Positions 44,577 through 56,290 are shown, numbered from the stretch's first letter. The stretch: 64,000 nt of DNA from Halichoerus grypus (GCF_964656455.1 NC_135720.1:110620696-110684695); one strand, 5' to 3'. Notes: a model not told the origin generated them from the letters alone. A program made the numbers and translations.

Positions 44577-45668
44577 TTACCTTCTACTTTTATTCTGTTT
44601 CTCTACAGAGATTATTGGGAGCTATGGAAATGTACAAATACATGTTTATCCATGCTCTGAAAAAGGTTTTCCAGAACTAGATAAATCCAATATCTCACTA
44701 CACCAACTGTACTACATCATACAATTTTAGGATATTTACCTCTGACCATGGGATGAATTCATGGCTAAAAAAAGAACAAGTGCTAATATCAAGCATATAA
44801 TTTTACGACACAGAAAGTAACCTTATACTCTCTAAAATCTGGAGCTCTGCACCTCTGGTCAAAAGCCCACTAAAAGGTAAGATTCCAATATAGTTTATAT
44901 GTTGCTCTGCTCTGTGGAAAGATCCCAGAAACACAAAATAAATTGAGCAAGAAAGAACACCAGGACGGAGATTATAACAGAACACAGACTGCCTCACAGA
45001 TGCATCTGCACCAAGCCCTTTCGTTCTCAGACCTAGCTACGGTTTCAGGGGGCATTCTACCTTCCAGAAGGTCAGATGTTAGTGGAAATGGACTTGTGAA
45101 GAGGGGAACAGTGAACCACTTTCAGAAATAGCTGGGCTTTGATTCTAGAGGATTAAGGATATTATTCAACCTGGAAGTTGGTACCATCCTCTCCAGGTCA
45201 AGAAAGTATGATATATTTAAGCAGAATAATAAAGATGCATCAGAATGCTTTCCACACAAAGGCTCAGAGTTTATTCTGGAGATTAAAAATTCTCCCTTGC
45301 AAAAGGATATACATGCATTCTTGCATTTCTAAATTACCCTGCATTCTTCCTGTTCTCTTTCAAGTTTAATTAGAGCAAACTTTGAGCTTTATTCAGTGTA
45401 CCAAAGGAAGATTCAGTGTCTACAATTTTTCATTTATGAATACTTGCACTGATATATAAAAATAAAGAATGATTAAGTACAACGTAGCAGGACAAGAACT
45501 AGAGTCAGGGTCTATGCAATTTTGCTCTTTCATAAACTTGTATAGAGGGCATGTGAAAACCAGTTTCTATTCATCAATTTCAGAATTAGATTGAAGGAGT
45601 TTATAATTAATTAAGAGAAGCTGCTTGGGTCTTATAAGCAATAAATATGAAAATCAAGATAGTTCTCA
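44577..45668. other. Unassigned stretch
   Basis: Nothing identifiable was found. Several short frames overlap here without domains or conserved context. Confidence 0.5.
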
Positions 45669-45856
45669 GGACACCTGGGTAGCTCAATCAGGTTAAGCAT
45701 CTGCCTTCAGCTCAGGTCATGATCCCAGAGTCCTGAGATCAAGCCCTGCATTGGGCGCTCTGCTCAGCGGGGAGCCTGCTTCTCCCTCTACCTGCTGCTC
45801 CCCCTGCTTGTGCACTCCCTCTCTTGGACAAAGAAATAAAATCTTTTTTTAAAAAA
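45669..45856 (+). mobile_element. SINEC: SINEC
   Basis: 'ggacacctgggtagctcaat', 'gatcccagagtcctgagatc' and 'tacctgctgctccccctgct' are recognisable, with a shortened tail lacking the usual CT run. The approximate TSD is 'aagatagttctca' and 'aagatatttctca'. Confidence 0.92.
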
Positions 45857-46009
45857 AGATATTTCTCATATTGGAACCTCTAGGATCATCACAGGAACTT
45901 TTTAGTTGGATTGTTATCTGAATTTGAATTTTTTTAAAAAAAAATTTTAAATTCCATCAAGGGATAAGTATAAGCAATTCTAGCTGTGTGCCACTCAAAT
46001 ACTTTTTAT

Positions 46010-48130
46010 AAGATTTCTAGAACATTTCTAGATTTAAAGAAAAGTTGTTAAGATGGTATAAAGAGTTCCTATACACCTGGAACCCAATTTCACCTATCAT
46101 TAACATCTTATGCTAGTTTGGTATATCTGTTAAAATTAATGAACCAGTACTGATACAGTTTAATTTAAGTCCACACTTCATTCATATATTTCTTTAACTT
46201 TTACTAATTTCTTTTTCTGTTCTAGGATCCCATCCAGGACACCATATTACATTTAATCATATTATATTTAGTTGTCATGTCTCCTTAGGGTCCTCTTAAC
46301 AATGACAGTTTCTCAGACATGTTTTTAATGACCTTGACAGTTAGGAAGAGTACTTATCAGGTATTTTGTAGAATGTCCATCAGTTTGGGTTTGTATGATG
46401 TTTTTCTCAGTCAGACTGGAATTGTGGGCTTGGGGGCCAAAGACCATAGAGGTAAACTGTCATTCTCATTACATCATATCAAGGGTACATGCTATTAATA
46501 TGAATTATCACTGCTAATGTTAATCTTGATCACCTGGCTGAGGGAGTATTTGTAAAGTTTCTCCATTTTAAAAACTACTCCCCTTCCCTCTTTCCATATT
46601 GTACTGTTTGGAAGTCATTGCTCATAGCCCACACTTAAGGGGTGGAGACTTAGGCTCACCCTCCTTGAGGGAGTAATATCTACCATAAATAATTTTGAAT
46701 TCTTATGTACAATGAATTTTTCTTTTTTGCCACTTTATTTAATCAACTACTAATTGTATTGGTACAGACTCATGGAGTTTTATACTTTGTGTTATAATCC
46801 AGTACTACTTTATTTATTTTGTTGCTCAAATCGCTCCAGCTTTAGCTATTGGGAGCTCTTACAGTTAGCTCTTCCGTTCCTTTGATATGGTCCCATCACT
46901 GTGGGTTTGGGAGTTGTTTTTTTTCTTAAAGTACTTCCTTTACTTTCTAGCATTACAATATACTCCATGCTCATCTCGTATGTTTCCTGCCCCAGTTCTG
47001 GAACTGCTGTTTCTCCAAGAGCCCTGGTTCCTGTTACCAGAGAATAAGAAAAACCAAGATCTGGGTGCTAGGTATGCTTGTCACTACTGGGATGTCATTA
47101 CTTCTAAGGCCCTCTCAGCTGACAGAGCAAGAAAATGTAAATGTGTATATGAACCTGTGTGTACACATATCTATAAACATTTCTATATGTAACCATTATA
47201 TATATTATATATTATTATTATTATAATAAGCTACACTTGAGTTCTTACTGATGTCTCCAAATCTAATCCATTAGCACATAGATCATTTTTACCACCACCA
47301 CCTTCACCTCGCTTATCTGCAAACTCCAACAGTGAGATAAAATCTGGCTTCAACCAGCAACCATCCATTTATACTCTATTGTTCAATTTCGGTATATGTA
47401 TATAGCAGTTATCAGAACTGTTAACCTGTACCCCGTGGGAAAAACAACTTTATCAACTGGAGTATAGTACTTATGTGCAGGTCTTCTGCCTTTAGTTTTA
47501 TAGGCTCCACGTATTTCCAAAGTTACTTAAGTCAGCACCTTTTTCTCCTACCTCCTTCAATGAAATTGTTTCTTACACTTGCAATATAGTTAGTCTATTT
47601 TGTCACGCTCTGTCTTCCACCCTGGGATCTCCCAATCCCCTAAATGATTTTCTAAATTTGCCTATATTAAAGTTTACTCTCTGTACCGTAAAGTTCTGTG
47701 TGTTTTGACAAATGCACAGGGCCATGTACCCACCATTCTAGTATCATACAGAATAATTTCACTGCCCTAAACTTCCCATATGCTTCACCAAGTCAATCCT
47801 CCTCCTCTCTTCCCAAACCCTGCAACCACTGACCTCTGTACCCTCACTTTAGTTTTCCATTTTCCAGAACATCCTATGACTGAAATCACAGAGAATGTAG
47901 CCTTTTCAGACCAGCTTCTTTCAGACCAGAAAGAGGCATTTTAAGATTTACCCATGTTTTCTTGTGGCTTGAGAGCTAATTTCTTTTTATCAATGAATAA
48001 TACTCCGTTACATAAATGTACCATGGACTGTTTATTCATTCATCTATTGAAAAATGTCTTCACTGTTTCCAGTGTTTGAAGATTATGATAAAGCTTCTAT
48101 TAATTAACAATCATGTGCAGGTTTTTGTAT
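46010..48130 (-). mobile_element. L1: Long old L1 3' UTR and flanking 3' region, antisense
   Basis: 'ttctaggatcccatccagga', 'catattatatttagttgtca', 'tgtctccttagggtcctctt', 'ttttgtagaatgtccatcag', 'tcatatcaagggtacatgct' and 'gggagctcttacagttagct' are typical of the long antisense 3' region of old L1 (L1MC/L1ME type). The second half ('tgacaaatgcacagggccat', 'tgcaaccactgacctctgta', 'aataatactccgttacataa') continues the same orientation to about 48130. It may be two adjacent copies. A TA-rich run lies at 47196-47228. Confidence 0.75.
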
Positions 48131-48149
48131 GGTTTTAAGTTTTCAAAGA

Positions 48150-48700
48150 AGGATTTTTGATGATAGAAATTCTCAACAAAGTGGGCATAGAGGGCACATA
48201 CCTCAACACAATATAGGCCATTTATGACAAGCCACAGCTAATATTATACTCAATGGTAAAAAGCTGAAAGCCTTTCCTCTAAGATCAGGAACTGGACAAG
48301 TAGGCCCATATTCATCACTGTTGTTCAACATAGTATTAGAAGTCCTGGCCAGAGCAATTAGGCAAGAAAAAAACAAAATCATCCAAACTGAGAAGGAAGA
48401 AATAAAACTGTCACTATTTGTAGACAACATGACATTATTCAGTCATAAAAAAGAAATGAAATCTTGCCATTGGTGACAACATGGATGGACCCTGAGGGAA
48501 TTATGATAAGTGAAATAAGACAGAGAAAAACAACACTGTATGATCTCTCTTACATGTGCAATCTAAAAACAAAAACAAAGCAAGCTCACAGATACAGAGA
48601 ACAGACTGGGTGGCTGCCAGAGACAGAGGGTAGGGCTTAGGAGAAATAGGTGAAGGGGGTCAAGAGGTAAAAAGAAAAAATTAAATTAAAACAACAAAAG
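48150..48700 (+). mobile_element. L1: L1 fragment with an internal jump from ORF2 to 3' end
   Basis: 48175-48440 is sense ORF2 around the polymerase site ('acatacctcaacacaatata', 'aatattatactcaatggtaa', 'aaaactgtcactatttgtag'). From 48441 the text jumps to the ORF2 end and 3' UTR ('cagtcataaaaaagaaatga', 'caacatggatggaccctgag', 'tggctgccagagacaga'). About 2 kb of consensus in between is missing. The catalytic 'FADD' codons now read as 'FVDN', and stops are frequent. Confidence 0.82.
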
Positions 48701-48889
48701 AAGCTTCAGTATAGAAGTTAACATCAACTCTTCTTCCTGAGTAATCTTCCAACTCTCTTAACTATCCACCAAAATCTCTTCCCAACAACTTGGTGCATTT
48801 GCCCAAACAGCCTCAAGTTAACTAGTAAAATTTTCATTTCATATCTGCTAGCCACTCTTTTCAAAGCTCACCCATGAATTTAATTCAAC

Positions 48890-48975
48890 TGAATATACGT
48901 TCACTAAGGGCCTACCATGTGCCAGGCATGTTACTAAAATTCGAAGGATGAAACAGTGGTCTTGGCCCTCAATGA
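48890..48975 (+). mobile_element. Possible MIR-like fragment
   Basis: 'actaagggcctaccatgtgc', 'caggcatgttactaaaattc' and 'cttggccctcaatgaggg' match a common old mammalian repeat theme ('ctactatgtgccaggcact'). The family is not certain. Confidence 0.4.
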
Positions 48976-49600
48976 GGGAAGTTTAAAGCATTTCACCTAG
49001 AGCATAAAACACCACAAATGCTTCACAGGGCACCCAAGCTTGCCCCAGCAGCTACCTCTCCCCATAGTAGCTGCCTTAACCTCTAGGTATATGAACTGCC
49101 TGTATATTTTTATTTGAGCCTCTTCTCTTCTCCTGCCACTGTGCAACTGATCCAGCTAAATTCCTAGATGTCTGGCAGGTAAGACATAAACTCATTGTCA
49201 CCATAGTCAATAGGCATTCCTGAACCTTCTTCCAACAATGCAATACCATTCTTCTCTCCATCCCCTATTTTCCTGACAGAGCTTGGAATCATATACCAGT
49301 TACATTCCTGAAAATGTAAAAATGAAAAGACCATGCCAGGAATGATAAAACTGAAACGCTTTAACACTTCTAATTCAATACTGTCTATATCTCTGTAATT
49401 CTTACTTTTCCCAATGGAAATAAGAAAATAATATAAATAACTCAACTTCTTTCTATTGTTTATATGCAAAATGACTGGATAATGCAAAATGACTTTATAA
49501 GTAATGTAACACATTTGATCTGCAAATCTATTCCTCCCTACCTAATTAACATCATAAAGATATCATTAGGCACACACTAACATAAGAGGTTCAAGAGTGT
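48976..49600. other. Unassigned stretch
   Basis: No repeat or exon is recognised. The reverse frame at 49164-49514 (116 codons) is the longest frame in the window lying outside recognised repeats. It contains no recognisable domain or signal peptide and no codon pattern suggesting selection, so I leave it as chance. Confidence 0.45.
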
Positions 49601-49960
49601 ATCTGACCCACTTCTAGTAATTTATCCTATAAAAATAATTCAACAGAAAAATATTCTATGCAGAAAAGTGTTCATTACTACATTATGTATAATAATAAAA
49701 ACCTGAAAACCAGAACAATCCAAAGTAGGAAAATGGATGAGCAAATGTGAATAAATTAGGTCAATGGCATAATATGTAACAACTCAAAATAATTTGAAAA
49801 AAATAGATGTATGTGAAATGTCCAACAGAATGGCAAAGAAATAGTAAAATATAACATCATAAATATATTTATACATTGCAAAAATATGTATATATGGAGA
49901 GACTGAAAGAAAATATATAGAAAATGATTTAGGCAATGAAATTAGCCACATTTTCCCTTT
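49601..49960 (+). mobile_element. L1: Probable L1ME 3' fragment
   Basis: 'agtaatttatcctataaaaa', 'aagtgttcattactacatta', 'tgtataataataaaaacctg' and 'aaaacc' with 'aggaaaatggatgagcaaat' resemble the L1ME region after ORF2 ('ttcattgcagcattgtttat'). Confidence 0.55.
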
Positions 49961-50104
49961 AAAATTTTCTTTTACAATAGAAGTTTGAAGAAAAACATTA
50001 GTGTACTTCTCTACATCAAGTTTTGCAGGTTCTTCCAAATCATACCAAAAAAAAAAAAAAAACAAAGAATGGGAGGTGAGGGGATTAATTGAGCCCAAGA
50101 AATA

Positions 50105-50300
50105 AAAGGAGCTAAAACATCTGACTGCCAGGTTTGAACCCAGGCTCTGCCAGCCATTAGCTCTGTAACTGTGGGACAGTTACTAATCTCAAAGAGTCCC
50201 TTTATAAAATTGACTCATAACGTTCTGTGATTTAAAAAAAAGAAAAAAGAAAGTGTATAACAAGTGTACAATAAATGTAAGTGGTTATTATTCCATTCAT
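50105..50300 (+). mobile_element. MIR: MIR SINE, near full length
   Basis: 'actgccaggtttgaacccag', 'gctctgccagccattagctc', 'gtgggacagttactaatctc' and 'gtgtacaataaatgtaag' cover MIR from its head to its tail in sense. Confidence 0.8.
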
Positions 50301-50601
50301 ATATGTGTTGATCAACTAATAGTGTTAAAGAGAAATATTGTGAAAACTATCAATATTATCTTGAGAAGCACATATTCTGTGTTGATTATTTGGTGTTGGT
50401 GAGACTGCAACTTTTGAAAATCTCTTAAATTTTTTTCTGTAAGATAAAAGCCCTACTGCTTAAATTTTTTTTAACTCAGAATAATTTGATAGTATCCTCT
50501 TAAAACTTTACCTACTGACTTACTGATATTTCAAACACATTTTTACTCATTTTACTTGTTTTACTTTTTGTACTCATTACAAGGCTTTTTAATGAGTAAT
50601 T

Positions 50602-50817
50602 TTTTTAGATTTTATTTATTTTAGAGAGAGAGAGTGCATGCAGAGAGAGAGTGGGGGGGGGGAGGAGAGGGAGAGAGAGAATCTTAAGCTGACTTGGTGC
50701 TGAGCACAGAGCCCTATGGGTGGGGGGAGGGAGGCCTCAATCCCATGACCCTGAGATGATGACCTGAGCCGAAATCAAGAGTTGGACCCTTAACTGACTG
50801 AGCCACCCAGGTGCCCC
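50602..50817 (-). mobile_element. SINEC: SINEC (type 3), reverse strand
   Basis: 'tagattttatttattttaga', a G10 run, 'aggcctcaatcccatgaccc' and 'gagccacccaggtgcccc' define it. The G-rich insert 'gggtggggggagggaggcc' in the B-box side has expanded. Flanks offer only a weak TSD. Confidence 0.92.
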
Positions 50818-50847
50818 TTAACAAATAAAGTTTGATTCAAGAAGGAG

Positions 50848-50925
50848 GCTCTGCTTTATTCATCTTTGTATTTCCCCAGCACCAGGTATAGTACACAACA
50901 TATATAATCAACACTCAGTAATTGA
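50848..50925 (+). mobile_element. L2: L2 LINE 3' terminus
   Basis: 'ctttattcatctttgtattt', 'ccccagcaccaggtatagta' and 'caacactcagtaattgaatt' follow the L2 3' end text ('tctttgtatccccagcgcct', 'gcacatagtaggcgctcaat'). Confidence 0.65.
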
Positions 50926-52360
50926 ATTCTTTAAATATTTTTTTCACCACTGCAGAATTAAATTATGTAACAATCTGGCTAAGGGATAGTTATCACTGCA
51001 CATTCCTAATGCAATTTTCAAAAAGGGAATTCCTATTTTATTCTAGAACTTTATCCATTAAAAGAAACCCAGAAATAATGTATACAGGAAACCAAGAGAA
51101 TGTGGCTATCTAGCATTCACTGCATTAGTACATACCTTGGGTTGCTTAAGGCAACTCAGAATGAGAATTCAATGCTTAAAGACAGTTAAGTTCTAAAATG
51201 CTTGCCCCTACAATTGCCAATGAGACTGATACCCAAGATAGAAGTTTCCCTCACCTTAAGAAAGCTGACAGAAATCAATTTCTAAGTAAATCCCCAAAAA
51301 AGGAGAAAAAATCTGGTTAATAAGATCTGCCAGGAGTCAACAGCTGCCTTTCTGTCCTTGACACAGCACACTGCATCACTAGAACTAATACCCATGAGGT
51401 GTCTCCAGTATTACATTCCCTTTCCATTTCTACCCTTGCCTTTTACTCTCTCACTCACCTACTGTCACATTCAAAGGAGTTTTTCAACTGCTATACCACT
51501 GCCAGCCGCAAAGATAGTTAGAAGCGCTGGCTCAGCCAGAGACAGCAATCTAAAACACTATCATCAGGATCACCCCACTCCTCTCTGAGATAGGAAACTT
51601 CAGGGCCGGCCACTACTGTATACCAGTCTACTTGGAGAACCTGCCTGAAGTGTGCTCACTAAAAATGAATGCTAACAAGACATGGAAAAGCACCTGCAAA
51701 AATTTGGCCCTACACTCTTGGTAAATCTTTGTTTCAAATCACTCTAGTGAACTACGAGGTATAACAAACTGTTTAATCCAGCCTGATTTGTAACTAAGCA
51801 GCTATGCTTTACTGATGGAAATTGGAAGGTAAGAGTTACAAATCACATACTTAATATTATAAAGGCATCTACATTGTATTTGATAAATATAGACACCCTG
51901 AAGAAGTAAAGAAGTACCTTACACCCTGCCAAGCACACAATGTCAAAACAGTGAAAAATGTTAAGACTCCAGCTCATAATTAGTCATTCTACTGCTAGGG
52001 AGGTGATGGCAGGCAATTTCTGTGGGAAAAGTAATGTCTGAGCTTGGAATAAGCAGTCTCTCTACCGAAGAAGTGGACACTTAAGAACTGCTTCAGCCTG
52101 CTCATAAATATTCCCACTCACTTGGAGACAGACACCAGGTGGTCTACCTAATCTAACTGATTCTAAGTAGAAGGCAATGTAAGAAAAATAAAATCAAAGA
52201 AAGAATAAGTGTTTTCCCATTTCCCTGGTCCACTACAGGAAATAAGCTGCCTGTACTCTAAGGACACTTTAGGATTTTTCTCCCACTGACTTTAATAACC
52301 TCTTTGCTCCGTCTTTGGGATCATAACATTATAACTATTATATAATTATCATTTTTTCAA
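50926..52360. other. Unassigned stretch
   Basis: No repeat or exon is recognised over about 1.4 kb. Frames at 50922-51113 and 51358-51588 have no domains. Confidence 0.5.
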
Positions 52361-52367
52361 ACAGAAG

Positions 52368-52368
<1 letters not shown>

Positions 52369-52415
<47 letters not shown>
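52369..52415. repeat. (CA)n microsatellite, about 23 units, uninterrupted
   Basis: A pure CA run of 47 bases sits where a reversed SINEC would have its tail and GA-rich 3' body. At this length and purity it is likely polymorphic in populations. Confidence 0.97.
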
Positions 52416-52418
<3 letters not shown>

Positions 52419-52553
52419 CAGGGGGGAGAGGGAGAGAGAAAATCCCAAGCAAACTCCCCACTGAGCTCTGAGCCTGATGCCAAGACCCTGAGAGATCAGG
52501 ACCTGAGTCTAAATCAAGAGCCTGATGCTCAAATGACTGAGCCACCCAGGCAC
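52416..52553 (-). mobile_element. SINEC: SINEC (type 3), reverse strand, tail replaced by CA repeat
   Basis: 'gagcaggggggagagggaga', 'aatcccaagcaaactcccca', 'ctgagagatcaggacctgag' and 'gactgagccacccaggcac' are clear. The '(aaat)n/gaga' part is missing and the CA run abuts directly. The 'ggggctcgatc' B-box-side segment is also lost ('gcctgatgccaagaccctg'). Confidence 0.9.
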
Positions 52554-53467
52554 AAAACACACAATTCTAGTAAGTATATGTACAAATGCAAAAAGATGGA
52601 ATCAAATCCTCTCACTGGTTCTGTGGCATACCCTGTTTAAGTGGTAGTTTGATAATGACTTATCTTTTCTGGTGACATTCATTCTTTAACAGAGGATTTC
52701 CATATCTTTGCAAAAAATGAAAATATCACAAACAGCCCCAAAAGAGTTCAGAATTACATGGTAAATAAACAAAACAGAACACTACTATATTGTGCTCTAT
52801 AATGTAAATATGGCTAAGCCAATCATTACTGCATGCCAATTTCAATTTCATTAGGCTTGAAAATGAGCTATTAAATATTTCAGAAAACATTTTTTTAATT
52901 TAAAATCCCTGAACTTTTAAAGAAAATGGATAGATCCGCATCAACACTTTATTGTTACTAGTAACAATAAACAGGTCATGTTGCCAATAATTTGGATAAA
53001 GAAAGTCTCCATTTTTAAAAGGTTAACAGAAATCAGCAAAGGCTATATTTCTATGGTTTCATTATGCTTAGAGTTACATAAATGAGACAAAAAAAAAGTG
53101 TCTTGGGGCTAATAAGTATCCAGGTTTTTGTGGATTTTTTTTTTCTAAAGACATTTCTTGACCATACAATAATTACTCCAAAAGTGAGTTTGGATTCTAC
53201 AGATCACTTACTAATTATGTACTGAAACACATGTTTGTATAATAAAGCAATCCACTGGTCACCAAGTGATCAAACTTAGCAGCTAATAGTAGCAACAGTA
53301 CCAACAGTACTAGTACTCCTTGGAACATCTGATGTGATGCAATAAGGAGTATATCATGTCATCTATAAAGCACTCTTGCAAAAAAAAAAGTCTAAGCTGA
53401 ATTTAGTCATGAGGAGACCAATTAGATAAATTTGGAATGTTGGACATGGTATAAACTTAAAAACTCT
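52554..53467. other. Unassigned stretch
   Basis: AT-rich sequence with no recognised repeat. The palindrome-like text 'attgttactagtaacaat' at about 52952-52969 is a perfect 18-base inverted repeat. Confidence 0.5.
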
Positions 53468-53674
53468 GGGGATGCCTGGATGGCTCAGTTGGTTAAGCAT
53501 CTGCCTTCGGCTCCGGTCATGATCCCAAGATCCTGGGATTGAGTCCCACATTGGGCTCCCTGTTCAGCGGGGAGTCTGTTTCTCCCTCTGCCTGATGCTC
53601 CCCCTGCTTGTTCTCTCTCTCTCTCTCTCTCTGACAAATAAATATAAATAAATCTTAAAAAAAAAAAAAAAAAA
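53468..53674 (+). mobile_element. SINEC: SINEC
   Basis: 'ggggatgcctggatggctca', 'tggttaagcatctgccttcg', 'ccaagatcctgggattgagt' and 'cctgatgctccccctgcttg' are followed by a (TC)9 run and a 19-A tail. The TSD is 'aaaaactctg' and 'aaaaactttg'. Confidence 0.95.
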
Positions 53675-53789
53675 CTTTGACCAAGGCTTCAGTTCTTAAA
53701 AAAAGGAGTCAGGAAAAAACAAGGAAACAAAAAATGATACAGAAACCACTGTATATTAAAATTAAATTAAAATAGACAATATCAAATGC

Positions 53790-54185
53790 TTAAATCTTGA
53801 TGGGATCCTGAATTAAAGACAAAATTTTAATAACTGCTATGAAAAACATTTTTGGGGACAATCAGGGAAATGTGAATAGGGCCTGTGTATTAAATGTTAT
53901 GGAATTGTTGAATTTTTCTTAGTAATGATAATGGTATTGTGGTAATATAAAAGGATATTCTTATTCTTAGGAAATGCATGCTGAAGAATTTAGGAGTGAA
54001 ATGTCAGGATGTCTGAAGCCTGCAGGCAGCAAAGCAGCAAAGAAATAGTGGGAAAGGAGAAAAGGAAAACAAATGTTAAAAAATATTAATAACTGCTTAG
54101 TCTAAGTGAAGGATATACAGCTACTCATTGTTCTAGTCATTTAACTCTCCTGTAGGTTTGAACATTTTTAAACTATAAAGTTGGC
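53790..54185 (+). mobile_element. L1: Probable old L1 3' UTR fragment
   Basis: 'gacaatcagggaaatgtgaa', 'gataatggtattgtggtaat', 'aaggatattcttattcttag', 'agtgaaatgtcaggatgtct' and 'gaacatttttaaactataaa' match a widespread mammalian repeat that I associate with L1M 3' ends. The family name is less certain than the fact that it is a repeat. Confidence 0.55.
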
Positions 54186-55490
54186 AGTGGGGAAGAATGG
54201 GTGTGAAGGCATCAGTGTTTTCATACACTTGCAGTACTATGCTTTTTGCCTGTATCTTCAAACAACACCCAAATCATCATTACTTTTCTCTCAGCAGCAA
54301 AAGATGATAAATTAAATGCTGCTGCATGATGGGCAGCACAGATATAAAATTCTTTTTCCAAGCACAGTAAAAGCTACCTAGAAAAACAAATTCAGAAGAG
54401 AGCCCTTCAAGGGTGAATGAATTTAAAAGTCTCGTCTAGGAAAAAAAACACAGTTCCCAAACCTTATTACATAAGTTAAAAGAAAAGCTCCAATCAATTT
54501 AAGGAAAGCCAGTCAGCAGGAGTAGTAAAATATTTTCAAAAAATGCAAATCATATCACCCATTTATAAATTTAAAGGTTTTATCAAACATGATTTATCAC
54601 CATAGGGAAGAAAACCTTAACATTTCATTTGTTTATCTTCAAATGGGTTAAGTGTGAAAAGAATGCTGAACAAATATAAAAAGTTTAATAACCAGAAATC
54701 TTTTTTCCTAGCAGGATTTCATTACATTGCTTACTATATGTAAAAGCGAAAAGACTGTGAACAATATGAAACTCCAAAAGAGGATCTGTAATGAATAAGA
54801 AAACTGTACCCCACCCACAGAGGGTATGCAAATATTTGTTAAATGAATACTTACGGAAGACAAAAGTATACCATATGCCTTTAAAATATGCTACCATCCA
54901 GCAAAACGGGCATGTGAAAAAAATTTTCCCTAATTAAGACTATGACATTGCAATTATCAGATACATACAGCATACTCTCGAAAAAAGAAAAAAAAAAGAT
55001 ACAGTGGCACTTTCAGGAAGTATATTTACTCTATGAAAAACTAATCACAAATCCTAAGGGGATCCTCCTTCACTAGCAAAAACCTCCAAAGACACATAGA
55101 AGGGAAGTGCCTCAAGTTCTAGAAACCAAGAATACATGCTTTTATGAATCAGAGCTATTCTTTACAACCTCTGGAGGTTTCCAGAACCATTCTTCTAGGA
55201 GAAATACTCAAGCCTGCAGAACTGACTAGCGACCTTTCAGACAACATGGGGTTCTAATGTGGCATGATAACCTTGGTGGAAACGGACTCCCAGGAATACC
55301 AACTCCTTGTCCCTGACTGATCTCTTAAGAGACAGAAAAGCTTATACGCAGCTCAAGGATGCCTGCCATGCCCATGGTCATTCTTTCTGCTTAAGTAAAA
55401 AAGTTTTACTTACATGTCTATAACTAATTAGACCAAGAATCAGTACCTGAAGCAAAGCTAGACATATGGAAGTGGCCAAGAAGTAGGGTG
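54186..55490. other. Unassigned stretch
   Basis: No repeat or exon is recognised. It includes an A-rich patch at about 54980-55000. Confidence 0.5.
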
Positions 55491-55514
55491 AAGAGGAGTG
55501 GTTAGACTGGCATT

Positions 55515-55815
55515 GTCTAAAACAGTTGTCACTGGGCGAGCATAGTTATTACTCACTTGAAATCTGATTATTCTGAATTAAGGTGTGCTGTAAGCATAAA
55601 ATACATGCCAAATTTCAAAAACTTATTATGAAGAAAAGAATGTAAAATACCTTATTAATAATTTTATATTGATTATATATTAAAATAATATTTCATTTAT
55701 TTGGGTTTAAAAATGGTTGAAGTTAATTTCACCTTCCTAATTTTGTTTTCCTTACTTTTTTAATGTGGCTACTAGAAATTTTAAAATTACATGCTGCTCA
55801 TTTAGCCTTTTTAAA
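55515..55815 (-). mobile_element. Ancient mammalian interspersed repeat, family not assigned
   Basis: 'attactcacttgaaatctga', 'attaaggtgtgctgtaagca', 'taaaatacatgccaaatttc', 'attaataattttatattgat' and 'tttaatgtggctactagaaa' recur in many mammalian genomes in the same order (ends 'tgtccaatag...' in full copies). I recognise the text but cannot name the family. The strand given is provisional. Confidence 0.5.
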
Positions 55816-55854
55816 CAACACTGACACTATGAACAAAAAGAGCTTGTCAAACAG

Positions 55855-56120
55855 AGCAGCAACTTATATTTAAGGGCATTTACCATGTTTCAAGTACGTG
55901 CTATTTTGAATACAGTATTTCTTTTATTCTTTACAACAGCTTTAAGAAATATATACCCTGGTTCAGGGAAGGGAAAATATAGTTTGAGGGGGTGGAAGGG
56001 GAGACAAAAAACCAACCAACCAACCAACAAACAAAAAACCTGCCCCAAATCACAGAGCTAATAAATACCAAAACAGGGATTTGAGCTCAAACCTTCAGAT
56101 CCCAGAGTTTAAGCCCCAGA
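55855..56120 (+). mobile_element. MIR: MIR SINE interrupted by an (AACC)n tract
   Basis: The left part has 'ttaccatgtttcaagtacgt' and 'tttattctttacaacagctt'. The right part has 'ccccaaatcacagagctaat', 'aaacagggatttgagctcaa' and 'cagagtttaagcccc'. An A- and C-rich tract (about 56006-56039) with four AACC units lies between them. Confidence 0.75.
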
Positions 56121-56129
56121 ACCCCTAGG

Positions 56130-56290
56130 CCGGTAGTTCTCAAAGTGTTGTCCCAAGACTATCATCATCACCTGAGAACTTGTTAGAAGTAGAAATTCTC
56201 AGACTATACACCATACCCAGAGAATCAAAAACTCTGGAGGCAGGGTTTAACAGTTCGTATTTTAACAAGTCCTCCAGATGATGCTGAATT
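56130..56290 (+). mobile_element. MER5A: MER5A DNA transposon
   Basis: 'ggtagttctcaaagtgttgt', 'catcacctgagaacttgtta', 'gaagtagaaattctcagact', 'atcaaaaactctggaggcag' and 'ttttaacaagtcctccagat' follow MER5A closely. It is the best preserved of the four MER5-type copies in the window. Confidence 0.9.

Noticed and set aside
44280..44730. Overlapping frames of 68 and 136 codons
   Set aside because: The central part is SINEC sequence and its (AT)n tail; flanking parts show no domain.
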